Of a stretch of DNA of 34,456 bases, positions 17,428 through 24,983 are shown piece by piece (within the stretch, counting starts at the first letter, position 1; each line of letters starts with the position of its first letter). The stretch covers positions 1-34,456 of the forward strand of contig JAUSJN010000034.1 in NCBI GenBank assembly GCA_030647325.1, written 5' to 3'. The position numbers and the translations under genes are program-made. The DNA is from Nanobdellota archaeon (GTDB lineage: Archaea > Nanobdellota > Nanobdellia > Woesearchaeales > GW2011-AR9). A model generated the notes under the pieces. It was not told where the DNA came from. It saw only the letters and a program-made list of their open reading frames with translations, and did not search any database.

Positions 17428-18439
17428 TCTTTTCTAGGACTAAAATACTAACTTCTTGCTCATCTTTTCCGTTACGACCATCCTCGACGGTAAAGGTGAC
17501 GTCAAAGATCCCGGCAGTAGTGATCTCTAGATCGATGGTTCCGTCTTCAGTGATAGTGAATTCATCTGAATCAGAAGAATACCGCAAGATATCCTGATCA
17601 GGATCATCGGAAATAAGTTCTTCCTGCCAGCGGTCTCCCACCCGAAAGGTCTGGTCGGGGATGAAGGCTAATTGCGGCGGTTTATTTTCAGGGAAATCAT
17701 TGCGGACCGCAAACATGAAGTTAAGAGGCTCGTCTGGTTCATTTTTGGATAAAGAATATATCACCACTGATTCATCAAAAGGCAACACTGCCGGTTGATA
17801 GGGGAGAGAGAAAAAATCCTCAGGGCTTAGGTCAGGAAATTGCAAAGCTTCTATCACTTCGACCATGGTTCCCAGACTACTGCTTAGCTGGGTACTGAAG
17901 GTATCAAGAGATTGTTCATCACCATTGGAAAGAAGCAGTCGAAGCGGCAAGGTCAGCTTTGTTCTTATCGCTGATTTTTGGATAGTGATCTGAGCATCCA
18001 TATTTTTGTAATTTGGGGTAACCAGAATATCCTGTTTTTCAAAAGTCTCAAAGCGCCCCAGGCAGAAATCAATATTTTTTTCTAAATACGTAGCTAAATC
18101 TTCTTCCATCTTTTCTCTGGAAATTCCGTCAATACCATTCATCCAGGCGTAATTGACCAAGCCATGATCAGTCAAAAGGATAAGATTGTTTTCTTTCGGA
18201 TAAATCACGCCCCCTTGGATGGCTAATAAGTAAATGGCGGGATCAAGCGTATCTTCCATGCATTTCTCTACAAAACTTTGCACTGACCCAGCCACTCCCA
18301 GATACTTGACCGCTTCTTCTTCCTCCACTTCCAAGGGCGCTTCGGTAAGCCGGCCGAAGAGGTAAAAGAACAACCCTGCCAAAAGCAAAATGACTATACC
18401 TACCACTAAAAAAATAGTAACCTGTCCTCTTTTTAACAT
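17417..18439 (-). CDS. Pilin-like membrane-anchored protein with cadherin-like C-terminal domain (module B)
   Basis: This 340-residue protein starts with MLKRGQVTIFLVVGIVILLL, a type IV pilin-like (class III signal) N-terminus with a basic pair and Gly before the hydrophobic helix. A conserved middle part with paired Cys (FVEKCMEDTLD, FCLGRFETFEKQ) aligns by eye with the 436-residue protein of module A, including the FE(T/S)FEKQ motif. The last 95 residues (PPQLAFIPDQTFRVGDRW, DDPDQDILRYSSDSDEF) are a dystroglycan-type cadherin-like domain. Its 3' end overlaps the start of the giant gene by 11 nt, so the two are probably co-translated. It may anchor or help assemble the giant protein on the cell surface (inference). 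Confidence 0.8.
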   Translation of the reverse strand: MLKRGQVTIFLVVGIVILLLAGLFFYLFGRLTEAPLEVEEEEAVKYLGVAGSVQSFVEKCMEDTLDPAIYLLAIQGGVIYPKENNLILLTDHGLVNYAWMNGIDGISREKMEEDLATYLEKNIDFCLGRFETFEKQDILVTPNYKNMDAQITIQKSAIRTKLTLPLRLLLSNGDEQSLDTFSTQLSSSLGTMVEVIEALQFPDLSPEDFFSLPYQPAVLPFDESVVIYSLSKNEPDEPLNFMFAVRNDFPENKPPQLAFIPDQTFRVGDRWQEELISDDPDQDILRYSSDSDEFTITEDGTIDLEITTAGIFDVTFTVEDGRNGKDEQEVSILVLEKNEK

Positions 18440-18462
18440 CGGTCAGAATGAAGGAATTATGG

Positions 18463-18471
18463 TATATAAAG
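18463..18471 (-). promoter_or_regulatory. TATA box of surface module B
   Basis: CTTTATATA (minus strand) is centred 28 nt before the ATG at 18439. The whole stretch from this box to the ATG is nearly identical to that of module A (CTTTATAT, CATAATT and TTCAT in the same positions), so the promoter was duplicated with the gene pair. Confidence 0.85.
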
Positions 18472-18494
18472 CTATTGCTGATTTAAGATTAAAA

Positions 18495-18525
18495 TAGTTT
18501 AAAAAAAATAACCAACTTTTTCAGT
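18495..18525 (-). terminator. Probable poly-T terminator after module A
   Basis: Downstream of the 740-aa gene the minus strand reads GTTGGTTATTTTTTTT, an oligo-T run of the type that ends archaeal transcripts. It lies about 25 nt upstream of the TATA box of module B, which separates the two modules transcriptionally. Confidence 0.55.
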
Positions 18526-18544
18526 TTTCTGGCAAAGGGACAGC

Positions 18545-20767
18545 CTATTGATAGATATCTTCGGTTGTCTGTGGCAAAGGAGCAGCATCTGCATAGATAT
18601 CTTCGGTTGTCTGTGGCAAAGGAGCAGCATCTGCGTAGATATCTTCTTCCTTTGGCTGCGGTAAAGAAACAACCCTTTCATCGATATTTTGGTAGATATC
18701 TTCTTCCTTTGCCGATGGCAGAGGAACAGCTACATCCTTTCCCGTGGTAGTGAAAATATATTTATCGCCTTTTTTCACTCGCGCGCTGCGTATTCCGGTA
18801 GTTTGCTGGTAGGCAGTGAGAAATCCGCTCAATTCATCCTTGGTGGTAGGAACTTTATCAAAGGCATCATGCGCGGGCGCGGTGCCGATATATCCTATCA
18901 TGATGGCCGGGTTATATTTTCGGATGAGTTCCTGTTCTGCGGGGGAAATTAAGAAAGTTACAGAATTACAGGAACTAGAGATGACCGTCTGCACTTTATT
19001 TCCGACGGGAAGATCTTTTTTGTACAGTGCATCGATAGGTTTATGCAAACCCGGGGCAGCGCCGGGAAGATCGCGCCATTGCGCATCGCCGAAGGCTTGG
19101 GCATGATGGCCGGTCAATATTAAGGTTTGGCTATCAGTGATCGGCGGCGCATCTCTGCTATTGAGGATGTAACATCCGGCCTGCCGGCAATATGGTTCCA
19201 TGCTCTTTGCAGTATCGGCATTATCTCCTCCTACGATGATAGTGACAGTGGGCTCTTTTCCAGCCGGGGCGATCACTTTTCCGAAAGATCGGGCAAATTC
19301 TTTTTCACAGGCTGAGACTTCACAGGTCACCAAGGCATTTCTGTTCCTAGGTGAACCATCTGCATTTTGAGTGAAGTATTGGGTGTCCTTTTGATTTTCG
19401 TTAGAAGACCAATGGGTTATTTTTTTTTCCCCTTTCTCTTCAAAAGCATAATCAAACCTTCCGATAAATGTTTTAGCGACATTGCCTTTCATCTTCACCC
19501 CTTGCTGCGGATCTGCGCTAAGAGTGCTGATCTCTTTTCCAGCTTTATCCAGAGAGATGAAACTTACCTCTCCTTTCCGGAGATCATCCACTTGTACTTT
19601 ATCGTAGTATGCGGGGCTGGAAAATTCTATTTTTTCTACATTGTCTACACCGACAAATCGCAATTGGCTTCTGGCATCTGCACTCCTGAAAGGAGTGTTG
19701 ATGATGCAACTTACTCCCTTTTTGCAGAAAGAAGAGGGATCAAATCTATTCGGTCCTAAAGGCATTTCTAGTTCCTCAGTATAGTAGACCGGGCCATCGC
19801 CTCTTACAGATAATCTGCTGCCGTCATTCGCTTTAAAAGAAGTATCCTTTCCCAAGATAAATTCACCTCTCCTGGAATTAAACGGATCTATGATCGTTCC
19901 AGTGATCTCATGCTGTATTACTTCTTTTTTTGAGACTGGATATTCCCGCACTATCGGAGTGTCGGTGGAAGTGAAGGTATGATCTGTCTCAGTCTTTTCA
20001 TATTGAAAATTTCCTTTGTAGTTCACTTCCTGTATCCGCACTTCGGGAATAAAGACGTCTTCAAAATGATCTTTATCCAGACCTCTTTGCAGATATTCTG
20101 TTCTTATATATTTTATTTTGCTGGTGACCGTCACCGTTCCATCTTGTACCTTGAGATTTACAGGCTGTGCATCCACCGTCCTAAATACGCCTCCCTGCAT
20201 GGCATATATTTTTTTTCCAGAAGCATCGGTGGTCTGTGAAAATGCGGAAGTCCCTTCCACCGTCGCGCCTTCCTTCACTACTAAACTTCCGTCCTGCAGG
20301 ACCTTGGCACCTTTGACGTTCTTGACATCAAAGGCAGTCGGTTTAGCTCCCGCAGTTTTCACATTAGTGCCATCGAAGCTTTCGATCTGCGCTCCTTCAT
20401 CACTGACCTCAAATTTGGCGAACCATTCCTTTTTGATCTCGGTATTCTGGTTAAGGATGGAAGGATCTTTTTGGGTGCGCAGACTGATCTCCGAAAAGAC
20501 TTCATTTTTCCCTAATAGGGAAAGATCAGATTGCACTGCCCTAGTTAAATCAAAATTTGACAATTTGTAGGCCACCGCCGGATTTTTTTGCAATGCAGAA
20601 GCTAGCTGTTGAGGACTGGCTTGTGCAGCCAGAGAAGGATCCTCTTGCATAGCATCGGCAAAAGCATCTGGATCATTAAAGTCAACTTCGTCAGCTCTGA
20701 CTAGTACTATCGCGATCATAGCGATAAGTATGAAATTTATTGCACTTCTAATTCCCAGCGCTGCCAT
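18545..20767 (-). CDS. Secreted protein with caspase-like domain and EDIY-repeat tail (module A)
   Basis: This 740-residue protein has a signal peptide (residues 1-25, INFILIAMIAIVLVRA). A helical stretch rich in short repeats follows (DPSLAAQASPQQLASALQKNP). A long beta-rich part (about 110-480) resembles in style the N-terminal part of the giant protein. Residues 515-680 look like a clan CD caspase/metacaspase-type domain: a hydrophobic strand into TGHHA (H554/H555) and, 46 residues later, a hydrophobic strand into SSSCNS (C600). The C-terminal 60 residues repeat EDIY(A/Q) four times. The start overlaps the upstream gene by 31 nt, and GGAGG lies 3 nt before the ATG. The catalytic dyad is an inference from spacing and context. 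Confidence 0.8.
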   Translation of the reverse strand: MAALGIRSAINFILIAMIAIVLVRADEVDFNDPDAFADAMQEDPSLAAQASPQQLASALQKNPAVAYKLSNFDLTRAVQSDLSLLGKNEVFSEISLRTQKDPSILNQNTEIKKEWFAKFEVSDEGAQIESFDGTNVKTAGAKPTAFDVKNVKGAKVLQDGSLVVKEGATVEGTSAFSQTTDASGKKIYAMQGGVFRTVDAQPVNLKVQDGTVTVTSKIKYIRTEYLQRGLDKDHFEDVFIPEVRIQEVNYKGNFQYEKTETDHTFTSTDTPIVREYPVSKKEVIQHEITGTIIDPFNSRRGEFILGKDTSFKANDGSRLSVRGDGPVYYTEELEMPLGPNRFDPSSFCKKGVSCIINTPFRSADARSQLRFVGVDNVEKIEFSSPAYYDKVQVDDLRKGEVSFISLDKAGKEISTLSADPQQGVKMKGNVAKTFIGRFDYAFEEKGEKKITHWSSNENQKDTQYFTQNADGSPRNRNALVTCEVSACEKEFARSFGKVIAPAGKEPTVTIIVGGDNADTAKSMEPYCRQAGCYILNSRDAPPITDSQTLILTGHHAQAFGDAQWRDLPGAAPGLHKPIDALYKKDLPVGNKVQTVISSSCNSVTFLISPAEQELIRKYNPAIMIGYIGTAPAHDAFDKVPTTKDELSGFLTAYQQTTGIRSARVKKGDKYIFTTTGKDVAVPLPSAKEEDIYQNIDERVVSLPQPKEEDIYADAAPLPQTTEDIYADAAPLPQTTEDIYQ
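18552..18635 (-). repeat. Two 42-bp tandem repeats coding the EDIYADAAPLPQTT tail
   Basis: Two nearly identical 42-bp units (18552-18593 and 18594-18635) encode 14-residue repeats at the end of the caspase-like protein. The next copy upstream in the protein is diverged (KEEDIY). The near-identity at DNA level suggests recent expansion. Confidence 0.85.
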
Positions 20768-22047
20768 GTTCCTCCTTTTTCATTCTTCGCATCGACCCTG
20801 ATAGAGTGAAGGCCTTTATTTTCATTTGACGGGGTAAAGACAATCTCTCCGCTCTGTTCATCTATCTGAAACAAATAGGTTTGAGAAGTGAAGATTACGT
20901 TATCTGCATCAAGAGTACTTACCGTATATCTAAATTCTTCTCCTGCCTTCGCGGTCTGCCTTTCGATAGGTAATATTATTGGCAGATCTCCATCATTAGC
21001 ATTGACATTGATGAGCAACGGCGCCATGGCCTGGTTTTCAAACTCATCCGACGCTTTGACATAATACAGATATTCGTCGTTGGGAAATAAGGTTGTATCT
21101 AAAGTAATAGTTCCGGTCTGGGGATCGATGGGCAAACTGTCCGGTTCAATCTCAAAGGTCAGTCCCTCGCCTTCTGCATTGAGTTGCAGGGTATGAATTC
21201 CTGTTTCAGTGATCTGCCATTCTGGAAATGCAGAAATCTCTACTGCCGCTTCCCGAGTGAGGATCATCTCTTCGCTGCTGGTCTCCCAATCAAATTGCAG
21301 CCCAAAACGGTAGATCAGCGGTTCTTTCTTCAATGGCTCATCATAGCGCAGCTCGGCCGCGATCTCTGAACTATTTACTTGCGCGAAAGTAAAAAGAGCG
21401 TTCTGTTCTGCCGCTTTTGCGGAAAGGTCGCCCCCTAGGAAATATCCTGCTGTTGTTTCCTGGGTCTGCAGATACTCTTTCACGGCATCATATTTTTTCA
21501 CAAAATTAAAAGGGATAGTTATGGTGAATTTTGTGAGGGTAGTTTCCTCCTCACCTTTTTTGATGGTGATCGGAAAATCTGCGGTCGCTATGGTTTGTCG
21601 TGACAGCACTACTTTTAGGTCCGGTTTTCCTGCGGTCACAATATAGCCCTGCTTCTCAAAACTCTCAAATCCGGCGACACATTCCAATAGTTTATCTTCC
21701 GCCGCAGCGGCGATCTCACTTTCAATGACTGATAGTTCTGGAAGCTCTGACTGCGCATCTTTAAAATAATAAGGGAGCTGGAAATATTCTCCTTGGATGT
21801 CCAATCCGAGAAGTTCCTCTTGAGGCGGGTGATAATATCCTCCTGCCGCCGATACTTTATAGATACTATCGGTGACACTTTTCTCCAGGCAGCTTTGCAC
21901 AAAAGAAGAGATAAAATCAGTGGAGATCTGTTGGGAAGGCAGTTCTTCGGTGGTGAGGCGTGAAGCGACATACAAAGAGAGCATAGTTATGGCTAAAACG
22001 AGTATTCCTACTATTATGAAAATGGTTACCTGTCCTCTTTTTAACAT
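20737..22047 (-). CDS. Pilin-like membrane-anchored protein with cadherin-like C-terminus (module A)
   Basis: This 436-residue protein is the paralogue of the 340-residue protein of module B. It has the same pilin-like start (MLKRGQVTIFIIVGILVL), the same FVQSCLEK and CVAGFESFEKQ cysteine blocks, and an Ig/cadherin-like C-terminal part that is longer here, with two beta domains (about 255-340 and 345-436, for example IDEQSGEIVFTPSNENKGLHSI). It should sit in the membrane with its bulk outside the cell. Its 3' end overlaps the 740-aa gene by 31 nt. The paired order of anchor then secreted enzyme is the same as in module B. Confidence 0.8.
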   Translation of the reverse strand: MLKRGQVTIFIIVGILVLAITMLSLYVASRLTTEELPSQQISTDFISSFVQSCLEKSVTDSIYKVSAAGGYYHPPQEELLGLDIQGEYFQLPYYFKDAQSELPELSVIESEIAAAAEDKLLECVAGFESFEKQGYIVTAGKPDLKVVLSRQTIATADFPITIKKGEEETTLTKFTITIPFNFVKKYDAVKEYLQTQETTAGYFLGGDLSAKAAEQNALFTFAQVNSSEIAAELRYDEPLKKEPLIYRFGLQFDWETSSEEMILTREAAVEISAFPEWQITETGIHTLQLNAEGEGLTFEIEPDSLPIDPQTGTITLDTTLFPNDEYLYYVKASDEFENQAMAPLLINVNANDGDLPIILPIERQTAKAGEEFRYTVSTLDADNVIFTSQTYLFQIDEQSGEIVFTPSNENKGLHSIRVDAKNEKGGTWQRWELEVQ

Positions 22048-22070
22048 CGTTCAGGATGAAGAAATTATGA

Positions 22071-22079
22071 TATATAAAG
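22071..22079 (-). promoter_or_regulatory. TATA box of surface module A
   Basis: CTTTATATA (minus strand) is centred 28 nt before the ATG at 22047. Together with the following 25 nt it is nearly the same as the promoter of module B. A leaderless mRNA is expected. Confidence 0.85.
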
Positions 22080-22099
22080 CTGTTGGATGGAAAAAGGGG

Positions 22100-22225
22100 T
22101 TAATTCTTCTTACTATAAACGAATTTAATCCCTACCAAAGAGAATAGTATCAAAATGAATCCCGCGATATAGAGCAGAGCGCCTTTCTCATCATCTGGAA
22201 GTCGGTAATTTTTTGTATTCTTCAT
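22100..22225 (-). CDS. Small single-TM protein, 41 aa
   Basis: A 41-codon ORF starts at an ATG inside the 3' end of the secreted HExxH gene, in another frame (35-nt overlap). It encodes a hydrophilic start (MKNTKNYRLPDDEKG), one membrane helix (ALLYIAGFILILFSLVGI) and a basic end (YSKKN). The typical membrane-protein layout, the basic-residue-after-helix pattern and the fact that it fills the gap before the module A promoter support a real gene. The function is unknown. It could instead be the C-terminal anchor of the upstream protein, reached by a frameshift. Confidence 0.5.
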   Translation of the reverse strand: MKNTKNYRLPDDEKGALLYIAGFILILFSLVGIKFVYSKKN

Positions 22226-23141
22226 GACCGGTCATCATCACATAGGCTTCTGCTTCGGTTATGTTCCACCAGTGCATTGAACAGTAAGGGTCTTTCGTGA
22301 TGACACATTCTAGATTGTTTATTCCATGGAACAACAAAGAAGCGGCATCCTCGCCTACCCTATAGTGAAGAGTATCTTCTAAAAAATGTAATGGTTCCGG
22401 CACTAGAAGCTGTGCCGGACGGAAGCGAACATATTGAAGCACGTGATCAAATTCATGCGCAGCAACATAGGGATACTTCTGGTCGTACACCATGACATTT
22501 CCTAAAGTATAACCTCTCTTGGTATTCTCAATGCCATTTGCTAAAGCAAAACTAGTGAGGGGATTATTAAGATCTGCAACAGAATCAAAATTAAACACGA
22601 AGGTTTGATACGAAAAGGTTTCAGACCAATTTAATTTATACCCCTGAGCGAAATTTACTATTAATCCAATAACCGGAGCGATTCTCCAATGCGTCTCAAC
22701 TCCATCAACTCCATTCTCTTTAAAATTAATCTGATACAGCATGGGACCTAATTCGTAATGCAATCGCTCAAAAGGCTCGCGACCGGCAAGAGTATTCTCA
22801 ATAATAGAAGTTCCTGTTTCTACTAATCTAAGTCCTACACCAGGCAACACCGGAATATCATGCATACCCATCTCCATGCCTACGTATTGGACTGTTCCAC
22901 CGACCATGCATTTTCTAGCATCTTTAAAGAAATTCCGCTCATCCATTGCACCCACGATCCCGCATAATAATCCGTTTACCCCCACATTTACCGCTAAAAC
23001 TCCTAAACGGGCAGTAGGGTCTACGTACCCAATCTTATACGGGTCTTTTTCTTGAGCATGGGCTGAAGAAGGAAATAAAAGAGTCGAAGCTAGACCTACG
23101 GCAGGGAGTGCTCCTTTTAGTAATTTTTCTGATTTAACCAC
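22191..23141 (-). CDS. Secreted HExxH protein, putative metalloprotease-like
   Basis: This 316-residue protein has a signal peptide (residues 1-29, ending SSAHAQ) and a conserved-looking HEFDHVLQY (about residue 230), an HExxH site. The segment YVDPTARLGVLAVNVGVNGL and the later RLVETGTSIIENTLAGREPFERL recall a family of uncharacterised secreted proteins that I remember from Bacteroidota and Gemmatimonadota; this comes from memory and was not checked. No third zinc ligand is certain, so it may be inactive or structural. The start codon is GTG, supported by a TATA box (CTTATAAG) centred 27 nt upstream. A 41-codon membrane protein gene overlaps its 3' end. Confidence 0.65.
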   Translation of the reverse strand: MVKSEKLLKGALPAVGLASTLLFPSSAHAQEKDPYKIGYVDPTARLGVLAVNVGVNGLLCGIVGAMDERNFFKDARKCMVGGTVQYVGMEMGMHDIPVLPGVGLRLVETGTSIIENTLAGREPFERLHYELGPMLYQINFKENGVDGVETHWRIAPVIGLIVNFAQGYKLNWSETFSYQTFVFNFDSVADLNNPLTSFALANGIENTKRGYTLGNVMVYDQKYPYVAAHEFDHVLQYVRFRPAQLLVPEPLHFLEDTLHYRVGEDAASLLFHGINNLECVITKDPYCSMHWWNITEAEAYVMMTGHEEYKKLPTSR

Positions 23142-23163
23142 TTTTGTCCCTTAGCAGGGGTTA

Positions 23164-23171
23164 CTTATAAG
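23164..23171 (-). promoter_or_regulatory. TATA box upstream of a GTG start
   Basis: CTTATAAG is centred 27 nt before the GTG at 23141. The spacing supports GTG as the real start of a leaderless transcript. Confidence 0.65.
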
Positions 23172-23271
23172 GCTTTCTTCTGTTAAAAGAACTGTTAGAG
23201 ATTCTTAAAAATAAGAGATGGAAGCTAACTGAAAAAGGTAAATAAGAAAAAAGAAAAATAAAAAAAACGCC

Positions 23272-23844
23272 TTACTGCGTTCTCGAATGGGCTCTTCTAC
23301 TCGGCCGGGCTTTCTCGTAGCCTATGCCCTTGCCGCCCATACCGCGTGATTTCTTGCCCGCGGAAGTGATTCCGTGGAAAGCTCTGCTGCGGTTTTTCTG
23401 CGCGGAGATCCAGTTGATCTTTGGATCTGCCTTGATAACTGGATGTTCCGGATCTACCAGAATTATCTCATACCAGTAGTATTCTCCGTCCTGGGCGACC
23501 CAGTAGGAATTAAGCACTACTAAATTTACATATTTTTTCTGAGCTCTTTCCTCAGCGATGACCTGATAGCTCTTGTGCAAAGAAAGTCTAGTCCCAGAAC
23601 GCTTAGGTTTTCTACCGCCTTTGATCTGCGGGCGGACGTGTCCACCACGAGTGACTCGCTGTCGGACCACGATATATCCTTGTTTCGCTTTGTATCCCAG
23701 TGATCGTGCTCTATCCAGCCGGGTAGGATGTTCAACTTTTTGGGTGGTTGGCTCTTGTTTCCAAGCTAGAAGTCTTTCTCTCCATAATTCCCTATTATCG
23801 CGTGGTTTTCGCCACGCTTCACGTACGTATTTGTATAACGACAT
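23272..23844 (-). CDS. rpl15e: Ribosomal protein L15e
   Basis: This 190-residue protein is a clear archaeal/eukaryotic L15e, a large-subunit protein with no bacterial counterpart. Visible family blocks are MSLYKYVREAWRKP, PTRLDRARSLGYKAKQGYIVVRQRVTRGG, GTRLSLHKSYQVIAEERA, LNSYWVAQDGEYYWYEIILVDP and the basic end HGITSAGKKSRGMGGKG. The length is normal for archaea. A Shine-Dalgarno (GGAGG, about 23855-23859) precedes the ATG, and a TATA-like TTTTTAAAT lies near 23936-23944, giving a leader of roughly 70 nt. The gene is divergent from the 161-aa gene. Confidence 0.97.
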   Translation of the reverse strand: MSLYKYVREAWRKPRDNRELWRERLLAWKQEPTTQKVEHPTRLDRARSLGYKAKQGYIVVRQRVTRGGHVRPQIKGGRKPKRSGTRLSLHKSYQVIAEERAQKKYVNLVVLNSYWVAQDGEYYWYEIILVDPEHPVIKADPKINWISAQKNRSRAFHGITSAGKKSRGMGGKGIGYEKARPSRRAHSRTQ

Positions 23845-23999
23845 TGTATTTTGCCTCCAATAGTTTGTTTTTACTCATCCCATCTTCAGGTAAGCAACTA
23901 CCCACATTGATGGTTTATTCACTATTTTGAGAGGGATTTAAAAACATTTCTTATAGAATTCATAAAATTAATAAAGTCTTGCTTAAATAAATATGTAAA

Positions 24000-24485
24000 A
24001 TGACAAAGCATTTTATCGGTGACCTGCGAAGACAACAGTCTGCTTTAGCAGAACCTATTGCCAAAACATTGTTTCATGAAGTGAAACCATACCTCGCTAA
24101 TGGAAAATATGATGCTTTGAAAGCATATGTGGGTTGGGCAGATGAACTACATTCTGCAGATGGAGTTGATGAAAGTGCTTTAGAAGCACTAGTTGAATCT
24201 GAGATAGGGCGTGATGTTCTGGGAGCAGTAATGACTTATACTGATTTAGTTGCTTCCCGTATCGTTCTCCAAGGAGATTACTCTGTTCCCTCTCCGACTG
24301 AAATAGATTTTCCTGCCCTTCAACGTAAAGCAGGTATAAAGAATAGTGAAATAGTAAAAAGAGTTATCAGCCATATGCATGCTCAGACTAAGCTTCCCTT
24401 GCTAGGAAAAATAGAAGCTGGCTATTTCAAACCAGACCATTCAGTTTTTGAAACTTGGAAATCATTTTACGATTGGAAAAAATAG
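24000..24485 (+). CDS. Hypothetical helical protein, 161 aa
   Basis: I do not recognise this protein. It is soluble, largely helical, and has no signal peptide, membrane helix or clear catalytic motif. Segments such as LRRQQSALAEPIAKTLFHEVKPYL and SEIVKRVISHMHAQTKLPLLGKIEAGYF suggest a compact helical bundle. A TATA-like TTAATAAAG is centred about 27 nt before the ATG, so this start is likely and the mRNA is leaderless. The promoter is divergent from that of L15e. The gene is convergent with the small 86-aa gene. Confidence 0.65.
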   Translation: MTKHFIGDLRRQQSALAEPIAKTLFHEVKPYLANGKYDALKAYVGWADELHSADGVDESALEALVESEIGRDVLGAVMTYTDLVASRIVLQGDYSVPSPTEIDFPALQRKAGIKNSEIVKRVISHMHAQTKLPLLGKIEAGYFKPDHSVFETWKSFYDWKK

Positions 24486-24506
24486 ACTAATTCTACTGCA
24501 TTTTCC

Positions 24507-24767
24507 TCAGAATCCTACAGTTTTTTGCCAGTGGCGCTGGACTAAATCTAGAATTACTTTGTAGTAAGGAGAATCATGAAGCTCGCGTAACCGCGCAGCC
24601 GTAAAATGTTTTCTTTCTTTAAGTGGAACAAAAGCTTGGCGGTACACCTCAAAATAATCTTCTGATTCCTGTACTAAACTTTCGATGCGGCTGATGTGCT
24701 TTTGCGCTTCTTCAGGCAATCTTGAAACATAGATTATTTCTCCCGACAGCAATTTGTATTCTTCCAT
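24507..24767 (-). CDS. Hypothetical protein, 86 aa
   Basis: A small charged helical protein (LPEEAQKHISRIESLVQESEDYFEVYRQAF) with no membrane segment and no recognised family. It is the last gene of the minus-strand membrane operon headed by the His-rich protein at 26490, starting 5 nt after the stop of the 66-aa membrane protein. Its N-terminus, MEEYKLLSGEIIYVSRLPEE, suggests a small beta hairpin. Confidence 0.6.
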   Translation of the reverse strand: MEEYKLLSGEIIYVSRLPEEAQKHISRIESLVQESEDYFEVYRQAFVPLKERKHFTAARLRELHDSPYYKVILDLVQRHWQKTVGF

Positions 24768-24772
24768 CTTCT

Positions 24773-24967
24773 TTACTGCGCATCATAGTTCAGATAGCTC
24801 AGATATCCGGCCGCTAAAAATGCCAGGAAACTTGCCCAGACCGGCAGCGCAAAGGAGCCGATATCCAGTTCCAGGCCCAGCAAGGCTCTCCAAAGGTGCA
24901 GTACTGCTGCCGCTCCAAAGACTAAGGTATTCACTAACCACAATTTTTTTGGTATTAGATTCATCAT
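24773..24967 (-). CDS. Small two-TM membrane protein
   Basis: About 64 residues with two hydrophobic helices (LWLVNTLVFGAAAVLHLWRALL and ALPVWASFLAFLAAGYLSYL) joined by a short loop. The frame has ATGs at 24973, 24967 and 24964. GGAGG at 24976-24980 is only 2 nt from the first but 8 nt from the second, so 24967 is chosen. It follows the CcdA gene closely, which suggests a partner in the same membrane process. The family resembles small conserved archaeal membrane proteins of unknown function. Confidence 0.65.
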   Translation of the reverse strand: MMNLIPKKLWLVNTLVFGAAAVLHLWRALLGLELDIGSFALPVWASFLAFLAAGYLSYLNYDAQ

Positions 24968-24983
24968 GTTCATTTCCTCCTTT

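Noticed and set aside
7492-20570. Many open frames of 60-180 codons opposite the large surface genes, for example 12134-12685
   Set aside because: They are shadows of the long minus-strand genes, with compositionally biased products (Ser/Pro/Leu) and no promoters of their own.
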